A stretch of 64,000 nucleotides of DNA from Vibrio splendidus (GTDB taxonomy: Bacteria; Pseudomonadota; Gammaproteobacteria; Enterobacterales; Vibrionaceae): assembly GCF_003345295.1 (NCBI RefSeq), contig NZ_CP031055.1, positions 992,001-1,056,000 of the forward strand, read 5' to 3'. The notes under the pieces were generated by a model. That model was not told the DNA's origin. It saw only the letters and a program-made list of their open reading frames with translations, and ran no database searches. This document shows positions 51,956 to 60,561 of this stretch, piece by piece. How positions within the stretch are numbered: position 1 is the stretch's first letter; each line of letters starts with the position of its first letter. Made by a program: the position numbers and the translations under genes.

Positions 51956-53590
51956 CTATGACTGACCTTTATCGTTGGTGTTTGAGTTCGATAAGGTGAA
52001 TTGGTTGATAAGAGATTCAAGGTGATCAGACAGCTCTTCTAAATCATTACTGATTCCACGAGTCTCAGCCGCAGACTGCGATGTGTTGTCGGCGTGAGAA
52101 GTGATGGTTTCAACTTTTTGTTGAACATCTTCAGTTGCGTGTGTAGTGGATTGCGTCTGTTGTTGAATATTTTTCGCATGAGCCAGCACTTGTTTCATTT
52201 CTTCAACGACACCATTCATTTCAACGGACAGAGCGTCGATATCTGTTGAGCTTTGATGTGCTTGTTCGCAAACACGGTCGGCCGAAGTTAACGACTCTTC
52301 GCTACCTTGTTGGAACTGATGGATAATCGATTCAATACTGCCTGTCGCTTCAGCCGTTCGTGATGCAAGATTACGAACTTCATCAGCAACCACAGCGAAA
52401 CCACGGCCTTGTTCGCCTGCGCGAGCAGCTTCAATCGCTGCATTCAAGGCGAGCAGGTTAGTTTGATCGGCAATGCCTCGAATAACGCTCAATATTGAAG
52501 AGACCTCTCCGGTTTGCTCATTGAGTGTCAGTATCTTGTGTTTCACTTCTTCTATGCTGCTGACTAGGTTCTTTATCTCACTGCTTGCATCATGTGCTTG
52601 GTTAGCACTTTTACAGGCCACATCAGCGGTATGATTGATGAGTTCTGAGGCGGTTAAAGTGGCTTGTTCTACATTGACTTGCTGCGCCTGTATCCCTTCG
52701 ATATTGTTTTGTACTTCAGCGGTTTCGTTTTGTTGATCGCTGGCGGCTTGCTCGGTAATTTGTGCAACACTGGTCAGTTGGTTGGCTGAAGCATTCAGTT
52801 TGTGTGAGGTGTCTTGTACCCTCTCTAAGCTGTTGGAAACAGTGCCCATGAACGAGTTGATGGAGTTAGCAAGCGTACCAATTTCATCTTTGCTTTGCTC
52901 TGGAAGCCGAGTGGATAGGTTCTTATCGCTGCTGACTTGGGTCATAAAGCGAGAGGTTTGTTGAAGCGGGCGAACGATTATCTTACGAATCAATCCCATA
53001 GTAAGAACGAATCCGGCAAAGGAGATCACCGCCATGATACCGATCGCTGTCATCGTTTGAGTATTGATCAGCGAGTTGACATGGCTAAGGTTATATTCAA
53101 GTCGAATTGCACCTAATACTTCCCCTTCTGGCGCCATATGACATGCCACACAATTGGTGCCGCGATAGTTCTCGCTCGACTTCATTGGCAGAGCAATAAC
53201 CAAGCCTTTTCCCCAATCGGCAGAAAAGGGTTCGATAACGGTTTCACCCGCTAGCGCTCGTTTATCAATATCATCTACAGGTGTTTGGTTGTCATTGCCA
53301 GGCCCGTATAACTTACTCACCGCATCAGCACGCAATACACGAACATTTTCAATGCCTTCTTGAGCTAACGCTTTCTGACGAAGGGTCTCTTTTTGTGCCA
53401 TAGTGCCAGTGAGCATCATCATATTGAGGCTATCGAAATAGTTGCTCGCTTTATCGTGAAGCTGTTCACTTAACACTGAGTTTACAAGTTGCTTTTGCTG
53501 CGAATATTGAAAGTAGGTCGATATTGCTAATAGAAAAGTGAACACAATGGCGAGGGCCACTAGGATTTTAAAGGTGATTGTTGAGCGCAT
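51956..53590 (-). CDS. Methyl-accepting chemotaxis protein with c-type heme motif in the sensor
   Basis: A 544-residue chemoreceptor: membrane helix (about 7-28), periplasmic sensor (about 30-175), second helix (about 182-205), HAMP, and a cytoplasmic signalling domain with the hairpin IADQTNLLALNAAIEAARAG. The sensor holds CVACH (CxxCH), the covalent attachment motif of cytochrome c, near residues 147-151 (DNA 53138-53152). It should therefore bind heme c and report redox state or a gas such as NO or O2. Alternative start is ATG 53626. The gene is single. Confidence 0.88.
   Translation of the reverse strand: MRSTITFKILVALAIVFTFLLAISTYFQYSQQKQLVNSVLSEQLHDKASNYFDSLNMMMLTGTMAQKETLRQKALAQEGIENVRVLRADAVSKLYGPGNDNQTPVDDIDKRALAGETVIEPFSADWGKGLVIALPMKSSENYRGTNCVACHMAPEGEVLGAIRLEYNLSHVNSLINTQTMTAIGIMAVISFAGFVLTMGLIRKIIVRPLQQTSRFMTQVSSDKNLSTRLPEQSKDEIGTLANSINSFMGTVSNSLERVQDTSHKLNASANQLTSVAQITEQAASDQQNETAEVQNNIEGIQAQQVNVEQATLTASELINHTADVACKSANQAHDASSEIKNLVSSIEEVKHKILTLNEQTGEVSSILSVIRGIADQTNLLALNAAIEAARAGEQGRGFAVVADEVRNLASRTAEATGSIESIIHQFQQGSEESLTSADRVCEQAHQSSTDIDALSVEMNGVVEEMKQVLAHAKNIQQQTQSTTHATEDVQQKVETITSHADNTSQSAAETRGISNDLEELSDHLESLINQFTLSNSNTNDKGQS
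53138..53152 (-). other. CxxCH heme c motif in the chemoreceptor sensor domain
   Basis: Codons TGT GTG GCA TGT CAT (minus strand) encode Cys-Val-Ala-Cys-His. The motif lies in the periplasmic part, where cytochrome c maturation operates. Confidence 0.8.
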
Positions 53591-53853
53591 AAGGTGTTTG
53601 TTTTTATTAATTATAATGACGCGCATACTTTACGTGTAAGAGACTCTACCACCTATGAGGTATAACCGATTGTGTGACCACACTCCGGTTGTGGTTATGT
53701 TTCTGTGATGTAGCGAGTTTGTGATGATGTTCTTTGGGCGAATGAAAGGGAGTTTATCGTTAAATTTGAAGAGTATGAAAAGCCTAATAAACGTACATGA
53801 CTTAAATAAACATGTTCAGCGGGCTGTATTTATACTGGCCAAGCGTCATTATT

Positions 53854-53886
53854 AAAATCCACCTGCCAAAACAGGTGGATTTTTAC
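53854..53886 (-). terminator. Terminator downstream of the YdeP-like gene
   Basis: 10-bp stem AATCCACCTG/CAGGTGGATT (53856-53865 with 53872-53881), 6-base loop. On the minus strand it is followed by UUUUAAU. It separates the molybdoenzyme gene from the chemoreceptor. Confidence 0.75.
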
Positions 53887-53935
53887 TTTTACTTTTACTT
53901 TTACGTTTACTTTTGATTGCCGATTGCCGATTGCC
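53881..53935. repeat. Microsatellite: four TTTTAC units and three GATTGCC units
   Basis: (TTTTAC)x4 at 53881-53904 then a variant GTTTAC, then (GATTGCC)x3 at 53915-53935, immediately after the stop of the molybdoenzyme gene. Confidence 0.88.
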
Positions 53936-53937
53936 AG

Positions 53938-56262
53938 TTAGCTGACGGTTGAAAGGGGAATGGCGTCAGAGATTGATTTCTCTAATCTGATGGCAATAAA
54001 TTTAGAGGTAGGGGTAAAGGTTCGCTCACCATAGCTGTCTAGAGGAACCAAAGGGTTGGTTTCAGGATAGTAAGCCGCCGCCTGACCCTGTGGAACGTCA
54101 TAAGCTACTAGGGTAAACCCTTTCACTTTTCTCGTTACACCATCTTCCCAAAGCGACACCATATCGACCTTGTCACCTGGTTCAAAACCGAGCTTCAATA
54201 TATCAGCTTCATTGATAAACAAAACTTCGCGCATACCAAAGACACCGCGGTACCGATCATTCAAGCCATATAGCGTGGTGTTGTATTGGTCATGGGAACG
54301 CATGGTTTGCAAGATCAAATCGGGTTTATTAGCACCCTGCAACACCGCTTCATTAATCAGATGTTTTGGCAGTTCACTGGAGCCAAACTGCGCTTTGCCG
54401 CTGAGGGTGTTCCATTGACGATTTGCGGCGGGATTGACTAAATGAAATCCACCCGGATTTTCCAGTTTCTGATTGAAGTCAGTAAAGCCCGGAATCGTAT
54501 CTGCAATGAGGTCTCGAATATGCCCATAATCTTGAATGACCCAATTCCAATCTATTGGATGGCTGCCCAATGTGGCATTGGCAATACCCGCGACAATGGC
54601 TGGTTCAGAACGTAAATGCTCTGATCGAGGCTCGAGCTGTCCGTAAGAGATGTGAACCATGCTGAAGGTATCTTCGACGGTGATGCCTTGTGGCCCATTA
54701 GCTTGTGTATCGATTTCCGTACGTCCCAAACATGGCAGAATCAGAGCATCTTGACCGGTAACAAGATGAGAGCGATTGAGCTTGGTTGAGATATGAACGG
54801 TTAGGTCACAATTTTTCATCGCCAGATGCGTGCGAGGAGTATCGGGTGTGGCTTGCGCAAAATTACCACCTAAACCAATAAAGACTTTCGAGCGTTTTTC
54901 CTCCATCGCTTTAATCGCTTGTATGGTGTTGTGGCCTACATCTCGCGGGGCATTGAAGTTAAAGCGGCGTTCTATGCTATCAAGAAATTGGTTTGACGGT
55001 TTTTCATCGATGCCCATCGTACGATCGCCTTGGACATTACTATGCCCCCTAACTGGTGATAGCCCAGCACCTGACTTACCGACGTTGCCGCGCAACAATT
55101 GCACATTGGCTACTTCTTTGATGGTTTGTACTGAATGACGATGTTGTGTTAGCCCCATAGCCCAACACATGATCACCTTTTCTGAACGGCGGTACATGTC
55201 TGCGACCATTTCTATTTCGCTTAAAGCTAACCCTGATTGTTCAGCGATATGCTCCCATGTTGTCGCATCAACTTCTGCTAAGTATTCATGAATACCTGTG
55301 GTGTGTTCGCTGATGAATTTACGATCAAATATGGCTTTTCCTTCGGTTGCGAGCGCATCACGTTCCCATTGCAGCAAATATTTAGCCATCCCACGAAAGA
55401 CCGCCATATCGCCACCTAATGCTGGTCTTAAATAAGCGGTATTGGTTGGTTTTGAACCATTGCTTAACATTTCAACTGGAACTTGAGGATTTTGGAAACG
55501 TTCAAGTCCACGTTCTTTCAATGGATTGAAACAGATCACTTGAGCGCCGCGTTTTACCGCTTCACGCAAGGGTTCAAGCATGCGAGGGTGATTAGTACCT
55601 GGGTTTTGCCCGAGCACAAAGATCGCGTCTGCTTGTTCAAAGTCGTCAAAAATTACGGTTCCTTTGCCCACGCCGACCGTATCTTTCATGCCAATTGCAC
55701 TGGCTTCGTGGCACATGTTTGAACAGTCAGGGAAGTTGTTTGTTCCAAACGCACGGACGAAGAGTTGGTACAAAAACGCCGCTTCATTACTGGCTCGACC
55801 CGAAGTGTAAAATTCGGCTTGATGTGGCGAGCCGAGTTGCTTCAAATGCTTGGCTACGAGCGAAAAGGCTTCATCCCACGCGATAGGAATATAGTGGTCG
55901 GATGCAGCGTCGTACTTCATCGGATGGGTTATTCGGCCTTGGTATTCCAGCCAGTAATCTGTTTGTGATGATAAGGATGTTACGCTGTGTTCAGCGAAAA
56001 AATTAGGATCCACAAATCGATTTGTGGCTTCCCAATTCACAGCTTTTGCACCGTTCTCACAGAAGTTCACTTTACTGCCGTGTGGGGATTCACCCCATGC
56101 GCATCCCGGACAATCAAAACCACCGTTTTGATTCGTTTTAAGCATTGTTCGAATGTTTTTGATGGCGTTTTCGCTGCCCCACCAACTCTTAGTGACGGCT
56201 TTTAACGCACCCCAACCACCAGCAGGACCTTTATATTTTTTTATCTGTTCTTTTTGGCTCAC
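53938..56262 (-). CDS. FdhF/YdeP family molybdopterin oxidoreductase
   Basis: A 774-residue cytoplasmic molybdoenzyme of the YdeP branch. It has the N-terminal CPGCAWGESP and CENGAK cysteines, the segment ASNEAAFLYQLFVRAFGTNNFPD, a Cys at the molybdenum ligand position (NMCHEAS, where FdhF has selenocysteine) and the molydopterin-binding C-terminal domain (SHDQYNTTLYGLNDRYRG). E. coli YdeP is linked to acid resistance; its reaction is unknown. Start is GTG 56262 with GAGGAG eight bases before it; a GTG at 56277 is also in frame. FdhD and a LysR regulator on the facing side support joint function. FNR boxes lie upstream. Confidence 0.87.
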   Translation of the reverse strand: MSQKEQIKKYKGPAGGWGALKAVTKSWWGSENAIKNIRTMLKTNQNGGFDCPGCAWGESPHGSKVNFCENGAKAVNWEATNRFVDPNFFAEHSVTSLSSQTDYWLEYQGRITHPMKYDAASDHYIPIAWDEAFSLVAKHLKQLGSPHQAEFYTSGRASNEAAFLYQLFVRAFGTNNFPDCSNMCHEASAIGMKDTVGVGKGTVIFDDFEQADAIFVLGQNPGTNHPRMLEPLREAVKRGAQVICFNPLKERGLERFQNPQVPVEMLSNGSKPTNTAYLRPALGGDMAVFRGMAKYLLQWERDALATEGKAIFDRKFISEHTTGIHEYLAEVDATTWEHIAEQSGLALSEIEMVADMYRRSEKVIMCWAMGLTQHRHSVQTIKEVANVQLLRGNVGKSGAGLSPVRGHSNVQGDRTMGIDEKPSNQFLDSIERRFNFNAPRDVGHNTIQAIKAMEEKRSKVFIGLGGNFAQATPDTPRTHLAMKNCDLTVHISTKLNRSHLVTGQDALILPCLGRTEIDTQANGPQGITVEDTFSMVHISYGQLEPRSEHLRSEPAIVAGIANATLGSHPIDWNWVIQDYGHIRDLIADTIPGFTDFNQKLENPGGFHLVNPAANRQWNTLSGKAQFGSSELPKHLINEAVLQGANKPDLILQTMRSHDQYNTTLYGLNDRYRGVFGMREVLFINEADILKLGFEPGDKVDMVSLWEDGVTRKVKGFTLVAYDVPQGQAAAYYPETNPLVPLDSYGERTFTPTSKFIAIRLEKSISDAIPLSTVS

Positions 56263-56421
56263 AACTGCACTCCTCACACACGGGAACGGCAGTAAACAAG
56301 GGAACCGGTAAAAACAGGCGCGTTATAAAAATAAGGCGGGAGTAAAACGGTTTTGATTATTTGGTATCGATACCTGTTTACTGCTTTGAATATTTAGAAA
56401 TAGACTGGCTAATTGTTTGCC

Positions 56422-56435
56422 ATGATCTAAATCAA
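56422..56435 (-). promoter_or_regulatory. FNR box near the YdeP-like gene
   Basis: ATGAT-CTAA-ATCAA differs from the FNR consensus TTGAT-N4-ATCAA at one of ten positions. It is about 165 bases before the molybdoenzyme GTG. Confidence 0.5.
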
Positions 56436-56539
56436 AGGTTATGCCGTTAAGGGGCGGTGCGTCCAATTGATATTGCCGACTAAGTGATAAACAGAATCTA
56501 TCATGGCGAGTAAATATGGAAAGTGTCGCTTTTGTCACA

Positions 56540-56570
56540 GTGATAAATAGATTTTTCATAGTGATAAATA
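56540..56570. promoter_or_regulatory. Direct repeat GTGATAAATA, possible regulator site
   Basis: GTGATAAATA at 56540-56549 and 56561-56570, 21 bases apart (two helix turns). Related TGATAG/CTATCA motifs occur elsewhere in the same gap, so this may belong to the LysR regulator's operator set. Confidence 0.45.
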
Positions 56571-56648
56571 AAATTTATTAGCCAGTGCGATGTGAGCTCT
56601 ATTTTACGAGATATTTGTTAATCAGCCTTGATATAGCTGAGTCTCCCA

Positions 56649-56667
56649 TGATAGTTGCTGTCTATCA
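56649..56667. promoter_or_regulatory. LysR-type operator between the YdeP-like and LysR genes
   Basis: TGATAG-N7-CTATCA is a perfect inverted repeat containing ATAG-N7-CTAT, a T-N11-A LysR-type site. It is roughly midway in the 600-base gap 56263-56862. Confidence 0.6.
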
Positions 56668-56713
56668 CGCTATAGATAATTTAGATTTGACCTATATTTA
56701 AATTAGGCATACT

Positions 56714-56727
56714 TTGATTTAAATCAA
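56714..56727 (+). promoter_or_regulatory. Perfect FNR box upstream of the LysR gene and fdhD
   Basis: TTGAT-TTAA-ATCAA is the exact FNR consensus, about 140 bases before the LysR start. It implies oxygen-linked control of the LysR-fdhD unit. Confidence 0.7.
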
Positions 56728-56862
56728 AGATACCGTTGTTATTTTAGCTGTTGCTTTACAGATTGAGCCATTTCCCGTGATAGGTATTTTCAATCACAGA
56801 GAACCGTTAATGTACGACGAACGCGAAGAAGACGCTTCATTTCAAGGTTTTACTAATCATTC

Positions 56863-57747
56863 ATGGATATAAAACAACTTAAGTATTTAATCGCTTTAGA
56901 TCAAACGAAACACTTTGGTCAGGCTGCGACACTTTGTCATATTACTCAGCCTACGTTGTCGATGAGGATAAGGCGTTTAGAAGAAGAGTTAGACCTCGAG
57001 TTGATTTCAAGAAGTCAACGTTTTGAAGGGTTTACCGAAGCGGGTGAACGTATATTGGCTTGGGCAAAGACGGTCTTAGCGGCTCATGACGGTTTACAAG
57101 CCGAAGCGGCTAACTGCCGTGGCCAACTGGTCGGCTCGCTAAGAGTTGGCATGGTGCCTTTAGCCAGTCAAAACCCGATGCAGTTGATTAAGCCTTTAGC
57201 AGAAAAATTCCCTGAACTTCGCTTTCAAATTTTGTCGATGACATCTGAGCAGATCATAGACCAGCTCAATCGTAACCAACTTGATTTAGGCATGTGTTAC
57301 ACCGACCAGATCAATACGGCTTATTTTGACGTTATAGAAATGAACTCGACGGATTTAGGCATTCTGTATGACAGCCGATTTTTTGATTTTGCTGAGTCGG
57401 AAGTCTTATGGGAATCACTCAATAGCATTCCTTTGGGGCTTTTGTCTAAAGGTATGCATTATCGTCATTCGATTGATTTGAGCTTCGGTAGTAAAGGCCT
57501 AGTTCCGCAGACTTTGATTGAAAGTAACTCTACGTTTCACCTGATCCAAGCCGTTACCAGTGGCCTGTGCTGTGCTGTTATGCCGCTTAACTCTGGATTG
57601 GAAGAGCTCAATGAACAACTGCGTATCGTACCTATAGAAAAAGCCGTGGTGCATTCGCCTCTAGGTCTACTTAAGCGTAAACAAGAACCTTATTCGGCAC
57701 TCACTGATCAGTGTTTTTCTGAAGCAAAACACTTGTTTAATCAGTGA
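56863..57747 (+). CDS. LysR family transcriptional regulator
   Basis: A 294-residue LysR protein. The winged helix-turn-helix is at 1-60 (IKQLKYLIALDQTKHFGQAATL, TQPTLSMRIRRLEEEL), and the effector domain covers about 90-290. It lies between the divergent YdeP-like molybdoenzyme gene and fdhD, so it probably controls one or both; LysR-type inverted repeats lie in the gap. The effector could be formate or a related compound, but this is inference. The fdhD gene follows 107 bases downstream. Confidence 0.87.
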   Translation: MDIKQLKYLIALDQTKHFGQAATLCHITQPTLSMRIRRLEEELDLELISRSQRFEGFTEAGERILAWAKTVLAAHDGLQAEAANCRGQLVGSLRVGMVPLASQNPMQLIKPLAEKFPELRFQILSMTSEQIIDQLNRNQLDLGMCYTDQINTAYFDVIEMNSTDLGILYDSRFFDFAESEVLWESLNSIPLGLLSKGMHYRHSIDLSFGSKGLVPQTLIESNSTFHLIQAVTSGLCCAVMPLNSGLEELNEQLRIVPIEKAVVHSPLGLLKRKQEPYSALTDQCFSEAKHLFNQ

Positions 57748-57805
57748 TGTTTGTTTAACCAGTGATGTCTATTTAATCAGTAATACTAGTTTAATAAGTA
57801 ACGTT
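57734..57805. repeat. 18-bp tandem repeat seeded by the 3' end of the LysR gene
   Basis: Four units (57734, 57752, 57770, 57788), the first of which contains the last codons and stop TGA of the LysR gene. The similarity falls with distance from the gene, as in an old outward duplication. Confidence 0.8.
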
Positions 57806-57854
57806 TTCAGTCTGAATCGATATCGTCAAGCTGACCGTCTTTCCGGGTGATTTT

Positions 57855-58685
57855 ATGAGATGTATAACTCAATCCTATATTGAACTGCCTGATTTTAATC
57901 AAGCGCCTCCACAGCCCAATGCCATGAGCTATCGAGAGCTTACGGGCTATAGCATGGTGGTGGATGCCCCTCTGGCAAACGAATCTGCATTGGCGATCAG
58001 TTATAACGGGATCAGTCAGGCGGTTATGATGGTGACGCCCGGTCACATGGAAGACTTTGTGCGCGGTTTTAGTTTAAGTACCGGTATTGTAAAAAAATTC
58101 AGTGAGATTCGTGATATTGAGATTGGTGGCAATGGTGAATCTCATTTTGCGCAAGTAGAAATCAGCAATCGCGCTTTTTGGGACATGAAAACTCAGCGGC
58201 GTAACTTGGCTGGAACCACAGGTTGTGGTTTGTGCGGTGTTGAGGCGCTTGAACAAGCACTTCCGGATTTGGTTCCATTGCCATCGTCATTACCACCCAG
58301 TCCACTGGTTTTTCAGGGGTTGAGAGGGCGAATTGCTGAACATCAAAAAGCAGCCAAAATATCCGGTGCTTTACATGCCGCTTTGTTTGCGAATTCGAAA
58401 GGTGAAATTTCACTTTGTCGTGAAGACATCGGCCGCCACAACGCACTGGATAAACTAATAGGGGCGATGGCCGTGAACGACATCAACCCTAAGTCGGGGT
58501 TCGCCATTATGACGAGTCGTTGCAGTTTAGAGCTTATCCATAAAGCTGTGCGTGCTGAAATTGCAACCTTGGTTTGTTTGTCGGCTCCGACCTCATTGAC
58601 GGTTGAATGGGCAAGACGTAATCGCTTAAATCTGATTCACTTACCCAACAGCAGTCCACCTCGTTTATATAGCCCTGCGCCTTAA
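57855..58685 (+). CDS. fdhD: Formate dehydrogenase accessory sulfurtransferase FdhD
   Basis: A 276-residue protein that moves sulfur from IscS to the molybdenum cofactor of formate dehydrogenases and relatives. The signature TTGCGLCGVEAL contains the Cys124-xx-Cys127 active pair; EDIGRHNALDKLIG and the C-terminal TSRCSLELIHKAV are typical. It faces the YdeP-like molybdoenzyme across a LysR regulator gene, which suggests that this enzyme needs it. GGGTGA lies eight bases before ATG. A strong terminator follows. Confidence 0.93.
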   Translation: MRCITQSYIELPDFNQAPPQPNAMSYRELTGYSMVVDAPLANESALAISYNGISQAVMMVTPGHMEDFVRGFSLSTGIVKKFSEIRDIEIGGNGESHFAQVEISNRAFWDMKTQRRNLAGTTGCGLCGVEALEQALPDLVPLPSSLPPSPLVFQGLRGRIAEHQKAAKISGALHAALFANSKGEISLCREDIGRHNALDKLIGAMAVNDINPKSGFAIMTSRCSLELIHKAVRAEIATLVCLSAPTSLTVEWARRNRLNLIHLPNSSPPRLYSPAP

Positions 58686-58707
58686 TGTAATGTTTTCGTT
58701 TGGATAA

Positions 58708-58740
58708 AAAGAGAGACCATTGTGTCTCTCTTTGGTTTTT
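58708..58740 (+). terminator. Terminator of fdhD
   Basis: 10-bp stem (58708-58717 with 58724-58733), 6-base loop and T-rich tail. Confidence 0.9.
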
Positions 58741-58756
58741 ATTATAAATGATTATT

Positions 58757-58785
58757 GTTTTACGCGGTTTGGTGGTTAATTTATA
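58757..58785 (+). promoter_or_regulatory. Candidate promoter of the aromatic permease leader
   Basis: TTTACG, a 17-base spacer and TATATC near 58757-58785 are an acceptable sigma70 match. It would give a leader RNA of about 430 bases before the permease ATG. The leader contains stems CCTCT/AGAGG (58871-58886) and GCAGC/GCTGC (58891-58909). Confidence 0.4.
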
Positions 58786-58950
58786 TCCAAATGGCTGTTT
58801 TGTTCAATTTAATAGCAAAAAATGTGGTTATAGCGTTGTGTTTCAAAGCTCATTCGATAAGATGAAAACACCTCTAATGACAGAGGTAGGGCAGCAATGG
58901 ATACGCTGCTTCAATTACTATGGAATGTGACTTAATTATTGGACACATAC

Positions 58951-59148
58951 ATGAAATTCAAGATTACATCACCGATTATTGAACCTACGGAAGGTTCACC
59001 ACATCAGTTAACGCAAACTCACGCTTCTCGTTTTACCTCTTTTAAGACAAGCTCCCCTTTGAACACCTTGTTCGACCACGTCTCTGCACGCTTCTTTACC
59101 GCTTATCGCTCCTATTGTTATTCGTTTTATAACTCTATTTCTATCTGA
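58951..59148 (+). CDS. Putative 65-aa leader peptide with Phe/Tyr-rich C-terminus
   Basis: A short open frame ending 69 bases before the aromatic permease. The C-terminal part reads ARFFTAYRSYCYSFYNSISI: four Tyr, three Phe in a short stretch, unusual for a random frame and like a leader that senses tyrosine/phenylalanine charging. GGA lies about eight bases before ATG 58951. No terminator hairpin is visible after it, so if it acts it would be by ribosome stalling and Rho, or by coupling. The upstream frame (58748-58930) has a Trp and Tyr pair but is less convincing. Coding status is uncertain. Confidence 0.45.
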   Translation: MKFKITSPIIEPTEGSPHQLTQTHASRFTSFKTSSPLNTLFDHVSARFFTAYRSYCYSFYNSISI

Positions 59149-59217
59149 ACTCCTTTGTCATCCGCTCGATGTACGAAGACTCACATCTATAAAAACTAAA
59201 CAAATAAGTTAAAAACA

Positions 59218-60372
59218 ATGAATATTAAAATGATGGGTAGCTCCCTAATTATCGCTGGTACCGCTCTCGGTGCTGGTATGCTTGCGATCCCAATGGTATT
59301 AGCTCAATTCGGATTGCTTTACGGCACACTGCTGATGGTTCTGATCTGCTTCGGTACGACTTACGCAGCATTATTACTTCTAGAAGCGACCATCAAAGCC
59401 GGTGGCGGTCTAGGGTTGAACTCTATTGCTCGAAAAACTCTGGGCAAACAAGGGCAGTTGATTACCAACGGCTTACTTTACGCGTTATTGATTTGCCTAT
59501 TGATGGCCTACATTCTGGGTGCGGGTGATTTGCTGAGTAAGTTACTGTCTAACTTCGGTGTCGACATTAGCGCAACGACGAGCCAAATCACGTTTACTTT
59601 ACTTGCGGGTGCTGTTGTCGCAAGTGGCACCGGTGTGATTGATAAACTCAACCGTGCACTGTTCTTCGTGATGCTTGCTAGCTTGTTTGCAACCATGGTG
59701 TTCTTAGCGCCGAGCATGACTCAAGAAAACTTGATGCAGGTAACCAGCCATGACCACGTTGATCTAATCAAAACCAGTGCCATCCTGTTTACGAGCTTTG
59801 GCTTTATGGTTGTGATTCCAACCTTGGTTTCTTACAACCACGAAGCGACAGACAAACAGCTGCGTAACATGGTGATCGTCGGTTCTCTGATCCCATTAGT
59901 GTGCTACTTGTGTTGGTTGTTTGCGGTAGTGGGTAACCTGAGTGAAGAGCAATTCAGAAGCTTTAAAAATGTGTCTGACTTGATGGCGGCGTTTGAAGCT
60001 CAGTCTCCTTGGGTGGGTAACGTTCTGTCTACCTTCACTGGCTTAGCGTTGCTGACCTCTTTCTTTGGTGTAGCAATGGCGTTGTTCAACCAGAACAAAG
60101 ACATGTTTAACCAAAACACAGCGGTTACTTACTGCATTAGTTTCATCTTGCCGCTGGCGGGTTCACTGCTTGCTGCGGATAAGTTCCTACAAGTGTTGAA
60201 CTATGCAGGCATCATCTTAGTGTTCTTGGCGGTCTTTGTTCCTCTGGTTATGGTTCATAAGCAACGCTTTATGAAAGTAGCGGAAGACAGATACAGCGCT
60301 GAAGGTGGCCGGCCAATGATGCTTTTCTCATTGCTCTTTGGTTGCTTCTTGCTTATCTCACAAGTGATTTAG
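59218..60372 (+). CDS. Aromatic amino acid permease (TyrP/Mtr/TnaB type)
   Basis: A 384-residue HAAAP-family proton symporter for tyrosine or tryptophan. Eleven helices are seen; the N-terminus SSLIIAGTALGAGMLAIPMV and the segment FTSFGFMVVIPTLVSYNHE are typical. TyrP is the closest by general likeness; specificity (Tyr, Trp or Phe) cannot be told. The ATG has almost no Shine-Dalgarno, so translation could depend on the preceding leader. Ends in a strong terminator. Confidence 0.88.
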   Translation: MNIKMMGSSLIIAGTALGAGMLAIPMVLAQFGLLYGTLLMVLICFGTTYAALLLLEATIKAGGGLGLNSIARKTLGKQGQLITNGLLYALLICLLMAYILGAGDLLSKLLSNFGVDISATTSQITFTLLAGAVVASGTGVIDKLNRALFFVMLASLFATMVFLAPSMTQENLMQVTSHDHVDLIKTSAILFTSFGFMVVIPTLVSYNHEATDKQLRNMVIVGSLIPLVCYLCWLFAVVGNLSEEQFRSFKNVSDLMAAFEAQSPWVGNVLSTFTGLALLTSFFGVAMALFNQNKDMFNQNTAVTYCISFILPLAGSLLAADKFLQVLNYAGIILVFLAVFVPLVMVHKQRFMKVAEDRYSAEGGRPMMLFSLLFGCFLLISQVI

Positions 60373-60420
60373 CAAACCAATTTGGTCGGTTGAATAAATC
60401 AGTCACCAAGTTTCAGATAC

Positions 60421-60450
60421 AAAAAAAGGAACGCATTGGCGTTCCTTTTT
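60421..60450 (+). terminator. Terminator of the aromatic permease gene
   Basis: 12-bp stem (60423-60434 with 60439-60450), ATTG loop, T run; A run at left would let it also serve sdaA on the other strand. Confidence 0.92.
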
Positions 60451-60561
60451 ATTATCTGCTTATTAAAAGCAGACTGAGTTAAGTGTTGGCTTGTTAACTG
60501 ATGCTGGCCAATAAATGAATACGGACTAGCAAGGCAATATTAACTAACAAACGAATGCTAA

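Noticed and set aside
56323..56559. Short minus-strand frame before the YdeP-like gene
   Set aside because: It overlaps an FNR box and regulator-type repeats, has no clear ribosome-binding site and no recognisable protein features.
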